From: Flavobacterium wongokense
GTDB lineage: Bacteria > Bacteroidota > Bacteroidia > Flavobacteriales > Flavobacteriaceae
Assembly (NCBI RefSeq): GCF_021608265.1
Contig: NZ_JAKIHP010000005.1
Span: 89,822-153,821, forward strand
Reading direction: 5' to 3'
Length of the DNA stretch: 64,000 bases
The position numbers and the translations under genes were made by a program. How positions within the stretch are numbered: position 1 is the first letter of the stretch; every line of letters begins with the position of its first letter. This document shows, piece after piece, positions 43,391 through 52,875 of the stretch. Under the pieces are notes generated by a model. The model was given only the letters and a program-made list of their open reading frames with translations. It did not search any database and had not been told where the DNA came from.

Positions 43391-43666
43391 TTATTTTGTT
43401 TTCGCCTTTTCCTTAGCTTCCATATCCTTTTTGATTTCAGCTTGCCTAAGCTCTGCCTCTTTCCTCCTTATTTGTTCTTCCTTTTGCTCAGCTTCTTTTT
43501 GTTTGACATCTGTTTGCTGTTTTTTTGCATCACGTGCAGCGGCTCTTTCTACCTCAACCTGAATTTCCCTTGGTGCCTGTTGCTGTAACTGGTCGTCATT
43601 GTTTCGTTGTGCCGTTGCCCCAAGGCTGAAAGCAAAAAACACAAACGGTATTACTAACTTTTTCAT
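43391..43666 (-). CDS. Small exported charged coiled-coil protein
   Basis: The 91-residue product has a signal peptide (MKKLVIPFVFFAFSLGATAQ). After that the protein is made almost only of Lys, Glu, Gln, Ala and Arg (EVERAAARDAKKQQTDVKQK, then EEQIRRKEAELRQAEIKK), predicting a long helix. Function unknown. It precedes the sugar dehydrogenase gene by 11 bases and could be its leader gene or a periplasmic partner. Confidence 0.75.
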   Translation of the reverse strand: MKKLVIPFVFFAFSLGATAQRNNDDQLQQQAPREIQVEVERAAARDAKKQQTDVKQKEAEQKEEQIRRKEAELRQAEIKKDMEAKEKAKTK

Positions 43667-43752
43667 AACGCTTATTTTAGTTTATGCAAAATTAGGTTCT
43701 GATGCCTTCAACGAAGTTATAGATTTTCTGTAAATTATTGTAGAATTTAAAG

Positions 43753-45036
43753 CTACAGATATTCTAAGGTTCGTTCAAGCGCCATTCCACGCGAGCCTTT
43801 TATCAGCAGTGTTTTATTTTCCATTTTTACGCCGGACAGGTATTGGGTAAAGTCCTCAAAGGTTTTATAAAAATGGAAATTGGGTTTTTGAATTGCATTG
43901 GCATAAAAATCCTTCCCAACAAAATGGCAGTCAAAACTGGCGTTTTTATCTAAAAAATCAACTATGCCTTTGTGTTCGTCAAGGCTTTCTTCTCCAAGTT
44001 CATACATATCGCCAATGATGACACATTCATTGCTTTTATCTAACTGGATAAAATTCTCCAACGCGACCATCATGCTGCTTGGATTGGCATTATAAGCGTC
44101 CAATATGATTTCGTTGGAACCTTTGGTCAAAAGCTGGGAACGATTATTCTCAGGAATATAACTTTCAATAGCATCTTTTATATCGTTTACTGGAACTTCC
44201 AGATTATGCCCGATGGTAATTGCTGCATTGATATTATTGGCGTTGTACAAACCAATCAAATGCGAATTGATTTCAATGCCAAGTGTTTTGATTTTAACAA
44301 AAGGATTTGCAGTAACCTCATCTATAAAGACATTGGTACTTTGGTCTTTTTGGCTGAAAGTGATCCTTCTGATGTCAGTGGTTTTCTCGTTTTGGATTTT
44401 ATCGTCATGATTAATGAAAACCGTTTTATGATTCGCCTTCAGATAAGCATACATTTCGCTTTTTCCTTTAATCACACCTTCTACTCCGCCAAATCCTTCA
44501 AGATGTGCTTTCCCAAAATTGGTAATATAACCATAATCAGGCTGCGCGATTTCGCAAAGGAATTCGATTTCCTTTTGGTGATTGGCACCCATTTCCACAA
44601 TTCCGATTTGGGTTTCTGTAGTAAATGACAATAAGGTCAGCGGAACACCAATATGATTGTTCAGGTTACCAATGGTTGCTTTGGTATTGTATGTTTTCGA
44701 CAACACCGCATTGATTAATTCCTTTGTAGTCGTTTTTCCGTTGCTTCCCGTTAAGGCAATAATCGGAAGCTTCAGATACTGCCTGTGGAATTTGGCAAGT
44801 TCCTGTAGCGTTTCCAAACTGTCATTGACCAAAATAGTCCGCTCATCAATAAAATAGGAAGGATTGTCAATGATGACATGCCTTGCGCCTTTTTCCAAAG
44901 CTTCTTTGGCAAAAGTGTTGGCATCAAACCGCTCGCCTTTAATAGCTACAAAAAAAGAATTGGGTTCGATTTTCCGCGTATCGATGGAAACCTTGTTACT
45001 CTTTATAAATAAATCGTGGATGTTTTGAATGGTCAT
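43753..45036 (-). CDS. murF: UDP-N-acetylmuramoyl-tripeptide--D-alanyl-D-alanine ligase
   Basis: The 427-residue Mur ligase adds D-Ala-D-Ala to the peptidoglycan precursor. Motifs: VSIDTRKIEPNSFFVAIKG at the N-terminus (MurF domain 1), ALTGSNGKTTTKELINAVL (P-loop), TIGNLNNHIGVPLTLL, VEMGANHQKEI, HLEGFGGVEGVIKGKSE and LDAYNANPSSM. Shorter than many MurF proteins but complete. It lies downstream of gldJ but a terminator separates the two. Confidence 0.95.
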   Translation of the reverse strand: MTIQNIHDLFIKSNKVSIDTRKIEPNSFFVAIKGERFDANTFAKEALEKGARHVIIDNPSYFIDERTILVNDSLETLQELAKFHRQYLKLPIIALTGSNGKTTTKELINAVLSKTYNTKATIGNLNNHIGVPLTLLSFTTETQIGIVEMGANHQKEIEFLCEIAQPDYGYITNFGKAHLEGFGGVEGVIKGKSEMYAYLKANHKTVFINHDDKIQNEKTTDIRRITFSQKDQSTNVFIDEVTANPFVKIKTLGIEINSHLIGLYNANNINAAITIGHNLEVPVNDIKDAIESYIPENNRSQLLTKGSNEIILDAYNANPSSMMVALENFIQLDKSNECVIIGDMYELGEESLDEHKGIVDFLDKNASFDCHFVGKDFYANAIQKPNFHFYKTFEDFTQYLSGVKMENKTLLIKGSRGMALERTLEYL

Positions 45037-45055
45037 TGGAAAAAATAATTACAAT

Positions 45056-45085
45056 AAAAAAAGCCCTTAAAATTAGGGCTTTTTT
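45056..45085 (-). terminator. Terminator of gldJ
   Basis: Minus strand AAGCCCT, 7-base loop, AGGGCTT then U-run. It lies between the gldJ stop and murF start. Confidence 0.82.
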
Positions 45086-45108
45086 GTTATTTATCATAAA
45101 ACTAAAAA

Positions 45109-46842
45109 TTAGTTTCTTGCTCTTTTCTTTTTGTCAGCTTTTGGACCAACTCTAGACATTGCGCATCTGAATCCGATGAAGTCAGTAGCGATATCCTGTG
45201 GGAAGTATCTTCTTTGAGCTGGGTCTAACCAATATGCTCTGTCTCTCCATGAACCTCCTTTGTAAACCCTTACGTCATCATTTACCAAAGTTGTTCTTTT
45301 GTTAGACTTGTCATATCTTTTAACCATGTTACCTAAACTGTCTGTAGAAACATTGTGTTTAGGAGAATCGTACATTCTTTGGTCGTCTCTTAGTTTTCCT
45401 TTTTCGTCACCATCTTCAGAAGCTCCGAATTTGAAATATCTTGTTGACTGTTTGTCACCATCTCTGTAGTTTCTGTTATCCGATTTGTCAAAGTTCTGTC
45501 TCAAATAAGTTTCCTTATCATCAACCGGAACCTGAGCAATCTGGCCTGGGAAGTTTCTTGAAACGATTTTACCGTTAGCCAAAGTATCAAACTGTTGTGT
45601 TTCAGGAGTAACCAATTCTACTTTACCGTCTTCACCAATTTTATCTTTCATATAAACGTTACCTCTGTAGTAGTTGAAGTCATTTGCTTCATCGTCTACG
45701 ATTGGTCTGTAAACATCGGCAACCCATTCTGCAACGTTTCCTGCCATGTCATACAATCCGAAATCGTTTGGAGGATATGATTTAACTTTGTTGGTAATAT
45801 CAGCACCGTCATCAGACCAACCTGCCAATCCGCCGTAATCTCCTTTTCCTTGTTTGAAGTTAGCCAATTGGTCACCTCTAACCTGTCTTTTCCCTGAACG
45901 GGTGTAAGCTCCAGACCAAGGATATTTCTTTTGTCCTTTGTAAGCGTTATACTCTCTTTGACCTACGTCAGCAGCAGCAGCATATTCCCACTCCGCTTCA
46001 GTTGGAAGTCTGTACTCAGGTAAAATCAAACCGGAAGTTCTTTGAGCGTAAACATTCTTAGCGCTGTTACCAGCGGTATTGTTAGCACCTGCAGCAGCAT
46101 CTTTACTTGCTTTTGGAGCAGTTCCTCTTCCTTTGCCTTTTTTCAAAACCAATTTTTCGTCTCCACCTTTAGCAGTAGAAGGCGAAGCAAGATATGCCTC
46201 AGTACTGAAAACTTTATCAGCAGTCATATCCGTAACTTTAGAATCCTTTTTCAAATATTTTTGTTCTTCAAGGATTTTCTCATTCACACGGTCTGTTCTC
46301 CATTTTGCAAATTCGGTAGCCTGAATCCAGTTAACACCAACTACAGGATATTCAGCATAAGCCGGATGTCTTAAGTAGTTATTGGTCATTGTTTCATTAT
46401 AACCCAATCTGTTTCTCCATACTAATGTATCAGGAGAAGCACCTTCGTAGATGTTTTTATAATTTTCCTGGTCTGGTGGGAAAACCGTTTTTAACCAGTT
46501 TAAGTACTCCATGTACATCATATTGGTTACTTCCGTTTCATCCATATAGAAAGACATAACGTGTTGTTGATTTGGAGTATTATTCCAATCGTGCATCACA
46601 TCATCCTGAACCTTACCCATGGTAAATGTTCCACCTTCAACCATAACCAAACCTGGTCCGGTTGCCTGTTTCTTGAATTTAGAAGCATATTGGAAACCAC
46701 CTTTTTTGTCGTTGATTTTCCATCCAGTAGCTCTAGAACCGCCTTTATTGGAGTCTTTTTTGCTACAGCTAGCAAATCCAACCATTATTACCAGGGATAG
46801 TAATAATCTAACAGCAATAATTTTGTTTACTTTCATATTCAT
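45109..46842 (-). CDS. gldJ: Gliding motility lipoprotein GldJ
   Basis: The 577-residue lipoprotein has lipobox VGFASC. It carries the formylglycine-generating-enzyme-like (SUMF1) fold that marks GldJ and GldK: MVEGGTFTMGKVQDD, FYMDETEVTNMMYMEYL, YPVVGVNWIQATEFAKWR, YRLPTEAEWEYAAAADV, DMAGNVAEWVADVY, VYKGGSWRDRAYWLDP and FIGFRCAMS. GldJ is essential for gliding and needed for the type IX system in Flavobacterium johnsoniae. An Ala/Lys-rich insertion of about 60 residues around residue 215-260 is characteristic of GldJ. ATG 46836 is an alternative start. It is divergent from porU. Confidence 0.96.
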   Translation of the reverse strand: MNMKVNKIIAVRLLLSLVIMVGFASCSKKDSNKGGSRATGWKINDKKGGFQYASKFKKQATGPGLVMVEGGTFTMGKVQDDVMHDWNNTPNQQHVMSFYMDETEVTNMMYMEYLNWLKTVFPPDQENYKNIYEGASPDTLVWRNRLGYNETMTNNYLRHPAYAEYPVVGVNWIQATEFAKWRTDRVNEKILEEQKYLKKDSKVTDMTADKVFSTEAYLASPSTAKGGDEKLVLKKGKGRGTAPKASKDAAAGANNTAGNSAKNVYAQRTSGLILPEYRLPTEAEWEYAAAADVGQREYNAYKGQKKYPWSGAYTRSGKRQVRGDQLANFKQGKGDYGGLAGWSDDGADITNKVKSYPPNDFGLYDMAGNVAEWVADVYRPIVDDEANDFNYYRGNVYMKDKIGEDGKVELVTPETQQFDTLANGKIVSRNFPGQIAQVPVDDKETYLRQNFDKSDNRNYRDGDKQSTRYFKFGASEDGDEKGKLRDDQRMYDSPKHNVSTDSLGNMVKRYDKSNKRTTLVNDDVRVYKGGSWRDRAYWLDPAQRRYFPQDIATDFIGFRCAMSRVGPKADKKKRARN

Positions 46843-46865
46843 AAGTAGGTATAAATTTCGAGGCG

Positions 46866-46894
46866 CAATATAACTATTTACCGTTACATTGCAA
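46866..46894 (-). promoter_or_regulatory. Probable gldJ promoter
   Basis: Minus strand TTG at 46892-46894, 19-base spacer, TATATTGC at 46866-46873, close to the flavobacterial TTG-spacer-TAnnTTTG form, about 24 bases before the gldJ start. Confidence 0.4.
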
Positions 46895-47044
46895 CAACTT
46901 TTTTAAATTAATACTAAATTCGCCCTTTGTAGGCGCATTTTATACATAACGCAAAAATACTAGTTTTATTGTATTTTGTCTAAAAAAATATTTTTTTTTA
47001 GTTATTTATACTATTTTGGACAATATTACGTTTACACTAATACT

Positions 47045-50000
47045 ATGAAAAAGATTATTACTTTTTGCATCCTTATAACGAATGCCTTCTTTGCCATTTC
47101 ACAAGAGCAGGGAACTGTTTCATTGAAGTGGACCGATAAAAAAAACTTTTCCTACGGTAATTACTCTTATATAGTTCCTCAGTTTAATTTTGAAAATTAT
47201 CAATTTGATGCCTATTCCAGGACATTGAATTATTCGCTTGCCATTAAGCTCAACAGCAGGCTCAATGAGGCTTCACTTCAAATAACGAACCCAGTTTTTG
47301 AAACAATCCCGAATAGCCAGCTTGGCGATATTGATGCAAAAAAAATTCCTGTTGCCTTAAAATATTCCTTTAGAAATTACACCGCTCGTGATTCCCATTT
47401 TGGGAAAATCACGGTCTCTCCTATTATTAAGGAAGGAAATTCATTTAAAAAATTGGTTTCATTCAGCTACTCGTTCGCGCAAAACGCTAACAAAACCCAG
47501 CCTTTGACCAATACGGTCAATGCTATAGAAAATTCTGTCTTAAGCTCAGGAAACTGGTATCGTTTTTATGTCGAAAAATCAGGTGTCTTTAAGGTGACCA
47601 AAAGCTTTCTAAGCGGTTTGGGATTAGACACGAATGTCGACCCGAGAAAAATAAAGATTTATGGCAATGGCGGACGCATGCTTCCGCTTTTGAATTCGGA
47701 TGATTATCCTATGGATTTGACCGAAAATGCAATCCAGTTCGTGGGCGAAAGCGATGGTGTATTTGACAGCCAGGATTACATTCTTTTTTATGCCGAAGGA
47801 ATGGATCAATGGAACAACGACTACAAAAGCAACTTAAATGTATATGCCAACCGGTCTTACTATTATGTAAATGCCCAGGGCGAGAATGGCAAAAGGATTC
47901 CCGATATGATTCAGCCGACGGACAGTCCAACAACCAACATAACAACATTTGACGATTATAAATTCCATGAAATTGATGAAGTCAATATTGAAAAATTGGG
48001 TAGGATTTGGTTTGGCGAAAGTTTTAGCGTTGATACCGATCAGGAATTTGATTTTGATTTCCCCAACCTTGTAACTACTGCACCTATAATAACCGAAACA
48101 CATGTTGCCGCCGTAACTTCAGCGACAAATATATTCACCATCCAGTTTAATGGACAGCCTCTTGGAACCATTACGGCTACATCGCCACCAAACTCCGATG
48201 TTTCGGTTTTGGAACGGACATTAGTTGCTCCTGCGACCTCAAGCTCTGCTAACGTTACCATTAAGATTAGTTATGACAATGGGGGCGTTCCCAATTCGAA
48301 AGGCTATTTAAATTATATAAGGCTCAAGGCCAAAAGAAACCTTCAGGGTTATGGCAAGCAATTCCCTTTTCAGTTTGACCAGGCTTCTTCGCTAATGAAT
48401 GTTGGGGAATACCAGCTTTCGAATGCTTCTTCAATTTCACAGGTTTGGGATGTTACCGATATCTTTAATGTGAGCAAGGTGGAGAACAATCAGGCTACAT
48501 TTTCTTTTAAGGCAATGATGGGAAGCGTCCGAAAATATGTTGCCCTCGACAATTCCGATTTTTATACTCCGTCAAAGGAATCCAAAACAAAAGTTGACAA
48601 TCAAAATTTAAAAGGAACCATTTTCAATGATGCGCAGGGTGCTTTCAGGGATATTGACTATTTAATCATCACGCCAAAATTCCTAAACGCACAAGCCGAA
48701 AAATTGGCTGCTTTCCACAGGAGTTATTCCAACCTGAATGTAAAAGTCGTTAACCTTGAAACCATTTATCCCGAATTTTCATCGGGTAAACAAGATATTG
48801 GCGCCATCAGGAATTTTGTGAAATATGTTTACAACAATGCATCAGCATTAGACAAAAGGGTTAAATACCTGAATATGTTTGGAGACGCTTCCTATGATTT
48901 CAAGGATAGGGTTTCCAACAACACCAACATTGTTCCGATTTACCAGGCTTTAAATAGTTATACTGAAGGTGAAGGCTCTTTTGCCTCAGACGACTATTTC
49001 GGTATGATGGATGACGACGAAGGACGTTTGGATTATGGCAATTCGCCGATAGCCGGCCCTACCAATTTCTCCTATGACATTGGCGGAATTGATATTGCCG
49101 TTGGAAGGATGATTGTGAGCACCACAGCACAGGCTGATGAAATGGTAAACAAAGTGTTGGAATACCACGATATAAAATCGTATGGCAGCTGGAGGAATAA
49201 TTATGTTGCCATTGCCGATGACCCTTCGAGCGACCCGACACACCTTGCCGATAATCAGCTGCAGTTTTATCAAAACAGGCTGGCGGACAGGATTGTTCAG
49301 GAAAAACCTTTTATCAATGCAACGAAAGTCCTTATGGATTCCTATCAGCAGCAAAGTTCGGCTGGAGGAAAACGTTATCCAAAAGCAAGGGAAGATATTT
49401 TTTCAGCTTTCGAAAAGGGTGCATTGGTCTTTAATTATCTAGGCCATGGCGGTGAAGACGGATTATCTGAGGAACGTATCTGGGAAAAAGCAGACGGGCA
49501 AAACCTGAACAACCGATTTAAATATCCTTTATTCATTACCATCACCTGTGACTTTTCAAGATTCGACAATCCGTATCGTCCAACTGCTGGCGAATACACT
49601 TATTGGAACCCAAGAGGCGGAGCAATTTCGATGATTACCACAGTGCGTTCCATCGGTCAAGGTCCGGCTCAGGATTTTAACGACAAACTTGCAGAATATT
49701 TATTTTCATACGGAAGCAACACCTACACCTCTATTGCGGAAGCATTGCGCGAGGCAAAGAATTACAATCCGGGAACGGCTACAAACGTGGTTTTTTACTT
49801 GGGTGATCCTGCAATCATGTTAGCCATTCCTAAACCACAGGTTGTATTAACCAAGGTCAACGGAGCACCAATTACAGGTCCTATCGATGACTTCCAATCT
49901 TTAGATTATATCACACTGACTGGTGAAGTACACGACGAAAACAACAATATGTTATCCAGTTATAACGGAGAATTATCGGCAAATATTTTTGACAAAAACA

Positions 50001-50947
50001 TCCTTACTGAAACCATGCGTAATGATAATGTTGATGCGGTAATCAATGCCAGTTTCCAAACGGCACCAAAAATGCCTTTTACTACATTGGGCGAAACCAT
50101 TTTTAGAGGAAATACTCCCGTTACCAATGGTAATTTTGAATTTAGCTTTTATGTTCCAAGAGACATCAGGATTCCGGTTGACAATGGCCGAATCAGTTTT
50201 TATACCAAAAGGAACCAGATTCTTTTGGACAAGACGGGAGTCAATACCGACATTAAGGTTGGAGGAATCAATACCAGCGCTATAGAAGACACTACAGGCC
50301 CAACCGTAAAATTATACATGAACGACGAAACTTTTGTGAATGGTGGCATTACCAATGAATCTCCATTTTTCCTGGCCGTTCTTCAGGACGAACACGGAAT
50401 TAACACCGCAAGCGGAATTGGTCATGACATCATCGGGATTCTTGACGGAGACGAAAGCAAGCCTTATATCATGAACGATTATTATGAAGCAGATACAACT
50501 GGTTATCAAACAGGACGGGTTTATTTTCCGTTCCGAAACTTAGCTGTTGGCCTGCATACCATTACGTTCAGGGCTTATGACGTTTACAATAATTCGATAA
50601 CTGCCGAAATACAATTTGTTGTGGTAGGCGACGAAAGCGTTACGCTAAGCCATGTTTTGAATTATCCAAATCCGTTTGTGAGTTATACCGAATTTTGGTT
50701 TTCACACAACCGCCCTTTTGAACCTTTGGAGGTACAGGTACAGGTAATGACGATAACCGGTAAAATCGTTTGGACCAAAAACCAGACGGTAACTACAGAT
50801 GGTTTCCTTTCAAGGGAAATAACCTGGGATGGAAAAGACGACTTTGGTGACCGGATTGGAAAAGGTGTTTATGTCTACAAACTGACGGTAAAGTCCACTT
50901 TATCGAATAAAAAGGCAGAAAAAATAGAAAAACTTGTAATCCTTTAG
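47045..50947 (+). CDS. porU: Type IX secretion system sortase PorU
   Basis: The start is ATG 47045 (signal peptide MKKIITFCILITNAFFAISQ), giving 1300 residues. The central part is a gingipain-like C25 peptidase: FGDASYDFKD, GRMIVSTTAQADEMV, FNYLGHGGEDGLSEE with the catalytic His (about residue 801), and FITITCDFSRFDNPYRPTAG with the nucleophile Cys (about residue 835). The C-terminus keeps a CTD-like fold (LNYPNPFVSYTEFWF ... DRIGKGVYVYKLTV). PorU cleaves T9SS sorting domains on the cell surface and attaches cargo to lipopolysaccharide. It is directly followed by porV, as in other Bacteroidota. Confidence 0.97.
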   Translation: MKKIITFCILITNAFFAISQEQGTVSLKWTDKKNFSYGNYSYIVPQFNFENYQFDAYSRTLNYSLAIKLNSRLNEASLQITNPVFETIPNSQLGDIDAKKIPVALKYSFRNYTARDSHFGKITVSPIIKEGNSFKKLVSFSYSFAQNANKTQPLTNTVNAIENSVLSSGNWYRFYVEKSGVFKVTKSFLSGLGLDTNVDPRKIKIYGNGGRMLPLLNSDDYPMDLTENAIQFVGESDGVFDSQDYILFYAEGMDQWNNDYKSNLNVYANRSYYYVNAQGENGKRIPDMIQPTDSPTTNITTFDDYKFHEIDEVNIEKLGRIWFGESFSVDTDQEFDFDFPNLVTTAPIITETHVAAVTSATNIFTIQFNGQPLGTITATSPPNSDVSVLERTLVAPATSSSANVTIKISYDNGGVPNSKGYLNYIRLKAKRNLQGYGKQFPFQFDQASSLMNVGEYQLSNASSISQVWDVTDIFNVSKVENNQATFSFKAMMGSVRKYVALDNSDFYTPSKESKTKVDNQNLKGTIFNDAQGAFRDIDYLIITPKFLNAQAEKLAAFHRSYSNLNVKVVNLETIYPEFSSGKQDIGAIRNFVKYVYNNASALDKRVKYLNMFGDASYDFKDRVSNNTNIVPIYQALNSYTEGEGSFASDDYFGMMDDDEGRLDYGNSPIAGPTNFSYDIGGIDIAVGRMIVSTTAQADEMVNKVLEYHDIKSYGSWRNNYVAIADDPSSDPTHLADNQLQFYQNRLADRIVQEKPFINATKVLMDSYQQQSSAGGKRYPKAREDIFSAFEKGALVFNYLGHGGEDGLSEERIWEKADGQNLNNRFKYPLFITITCDFSRFDNPYRPTAGEYTYWNPRGGAISMITTVRSIGQGPAQDFNDKLAEYLFSYGSNTYTSIAEALREAKNYNPGTATNVVFYLGDPAIMLAIPKPQVVLTKVNGAPITGPIDDFQSLDYITLTGEVHDENNNMLSSYNGELSANIFDKNILTETMRNDNVDAVINASFQTAPKMPFTTLGETIFRGNTPVTNGNFEFSFYVPRDIRIPVDNGRISFYTKRNQILLDKTGVNTDIKVGGINTSAIEDTTGPTVKLYMNDETFVNGGITNESPFFLAVLQDEHGINTASGIGHDIIGILDGDESKPYIMNDYYEADTTGYQTGRVYFPFRNLAVGLHTITFRAYDVYNNSITAEIQFVVVGDESVTLSHVLNYPNPFVSYTEFWFSHNRPFEPLEVQVQVMTITGKIVWTKNQTVTTDGFLSREITWDGKDDFGDRIGKGVYVYKLTVKSTLSNKKAEKIEKLVIL

Positions 50948-50978
50948 GAAAATACTATATTTGTTAACTTTTATTAAA

Positions 50979-52181
50979 ATGAAGATGAAAAAAATTGCCC
51001 TCTTATTTATACTAACCACACAATTTATAAGCGCACAAATAAAGGACAGCCGTGTAATTACGACTGGTGTCCCTTTCCTTTTGATTGCAGCCGATGCCCG
51101 CGCAGCTGGTATGGCCGATCAGGGAGTTGCGACCACAACTGACGCTTTTTCTCAACAGTGGAATCCGGCAAAATATGCATTTGCATTGGACAAACAGGGA
51201 TTCACCGCTAGTTATACTCCTTATTTAACAGATTTGGTTAACGACATTTCCTTAGGCCAGGCTACATATTATAATAGGTTTGGTGCTGAAGGAAGAAGTG
51301 CTTTTGCAGTAAGTTTGCGTTACTTTGGTTTGGGTGAAATCGAGTTAAGGCAAAATGCCGAAGACGAGGCACAGATTGTGAAACCAAATGAATTGGCATT
51401 AGACGGTTCATATGCCTTGCAGCTAAGTGAGCGTTTCTCTATGGCTGTTGCCGGAAGATACATTCGTTCTGCCTTAAGGATTCCAACCGGAACTTCAGGA
51501 GATTCAAAACCAGCGAGCTCTTTTGCAGTCGATATTGCAGGATTCTATCAAGGTGAAGAAGCTGCTTTCAGTGATTTCAACGGTCGTTTGCGTCTTGGAT
51601 TCAACTTCCAGAATTTAGGTCCAAAAATCAACTATGATGCTGGTGCTTCCGATGATGACAGTGCTAACTTCCTTCCTGCCAACATGAGGCTTGGTGGTGG
51701 TTATGACTTCATCCTTGACGATTACAACAGGGTATCGGTTAACCTGGAGTTTGCCAAACTTTTGGTGCCAACACCGCAGAGTGCCGACTTAGATGGTGAC
51801 GGATTTATTTCAACCGATGAGGAAATCGCGTTAAGAGACCAGAACAATGCTGATTACAACAAAATCAACTGGGTTTCGGGAATTTTCAAATCATTCAATG
51901 ATGCTCCCGGAGGTTTCAGCGAAGAACTTAAAGAGTTTACCTATTCTGTAGGTGCAGAATATTTATACCAGGATTCGTTTGCAATGCGTTTGGGATATTT
52001 CCATGAAAGCCCTGAAAAAGGAGCCCGAAAATTCTATTCCCTTGGAGCCGGATTTAAATACAACATTGTTAAAGTAGATGTATCGTATCTGTTCTCTGCC
52101 TCAAAAGTGAAAAACCCATTGGAAAACACACTTCGTTTCTCATTATCGTTTAACTTTGGTGATAAATACGAAGAATATTAG
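50979..52181 (+). CDS. porV: Type IX secretion outer-membrane protein PorV
   Basis: The start is ATG 50979 or 50985 (about 400 residues), with signal peptide KKIALLFILTTQFISAQ. The FadL-like outer-membrane barrel has ITTGVPFLLIAADARAAGMADQG (the conserved PorV N-terminal plug) and ends with aromatic strands TLRFSLSFNFGDKYEEY. PorV carries cargo proteins from the translocon to PorU. The 31-base spacing to porU and shared strand indicate an operon. It ends at a terminator. Confidence 0.97.
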   Translation: MKMKKIALLFILTTQFISAQIKDSRVITTGVPFLLIAADARAAGMADQGVATTTDAFSQQWNPAKYAFALDKQGFTASYTPYLTDLVNDISLGQATYYNRFGAEGRSAFAVSLRYFGLGEIELRQNAEDEAQIVKPNELALDGSYALQLSERFSMAVAGRYIRSALRIPTGTSGDSKPASSFAVDIAGFYQGEEAAFSDFNGRLRLGFNFQNLGPKINYDAGASDDDSANFLPANMRLGGGYDFILDDYNRVSVNLEFAKLLVPTPQSADLDGDGFISTDEEIALRDQNNADYNKINWVSGIFKSFNDAPGGFSEELKEFTYSVGAEYLYQDSFAMRLGYFHESPEKGARKFYSLGAGFKYNIVKVDVSYLFSASKVKNPLENTLRFSLSFNFGDKYEEY

Positions 52182-52205
52182 TAGATAGTAAATGATAAAA
52201 ATAAC

Positions 52206-52240
52206 ATCCAAATTTCAACAATGAGATTTGGATTTTTTTT
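52206..52240 (+). terminator. Terminator of porU-porV
   Basis: ATCCAAAT, 12-base loop, ATTTGGAT, followed by eight T. Confidence 0.82.
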
Positions 52241-52253
52241 CCTCGATATTTAA

Positions 52254-52736
52254 ATGAAAAAAATAGAAATCAATACCTCATTCACGGCTTATGAATCTGT
52301 TGAAGAACTTCCACAGGACGTTCAGGATTTAATGCACAAAGCCATTGAAGTCAGAAAAAATGCTTATGCTCCCTATTCAAAATTCCGGGTTGGAGCTGCT
52401 CTTCTTTTAGATAACGGAAAAATAACATTGGGTTCCAATCAGGAAAATGCCGCCTATCCTTCCGGGCTTTGCGCCGAAAGGACCGCAATCTTTCATTCCA
52501 ACTCCATTTATCCCGATGCCAAAATTGTGAAAATGGCAATTTCTGCAACATCAGACACCAATCCTACTTTGTCTCCTACTCCGCCCTGCGGTGCCTGCAG
52601 GCAATCGATATCTGAATACGAATTCAAGCAAAACACCCCAATAGAAATCTATTTCATGGGTGAAAGTGGTGAAGTTTACAAATCGGATTCGATTAAAAAT
52701 TTATTGCCTTTAACCTTCGATAAAAACTTCCTGTAA
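52254..52736 (+). CDS. cdd: Cytidine deaminase
   Basis: The 160-residue protein converts cytidine or deoxycytidine to the uridine form. Zinc motifs are CAERTAIFHS (with the catalytic Glu in the CAE motif) and PPCGACRQSISEY. Conserved YAPYSKFRVGAALL is near residue 40. It stands between porV and pdhA in the same order seen in related genomes, as far as I recall. Confidence 0.95.
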   Translation: MKKIEINTSFTAYESVEELPQDVQDLMHKAIEVRKNAYAPYSKFRVGAALLLDNGKITLGSNQENAAYPSGLCAERTAIFHSNSIYPDAKIVKMAISATSDTNPTLSPTPPCGACRQSISEYEFKQNTPIEIYFMGESGEVYKSDSIKNLLPLTFDKNFL

Positions 52737-52783
52737 GAGCAAAAAATTACCCCTTTAAATTTTACTTCTTAGTCGGAATGTTT

Positions 52784-52791
52784 TACTTTTG
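52784..52791 (+). promoter_or_regulatory. -7 box upstream of pdhA
   Basis: TACTTTTG matches TAnnTTTG, about 85 bases before the pdhA start, implying a leader of roughly 75 bases. No convincing -33 TTG. Confidence 0.4.
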
Positions 52792-52875
52792 CCTTTCGCA
52801 AATTTGTGAGTGAGTGAACTATTTTGCGTTGAAATATATTTTACAACTTAATAACACTTTAGTAAAAAGTAAAAA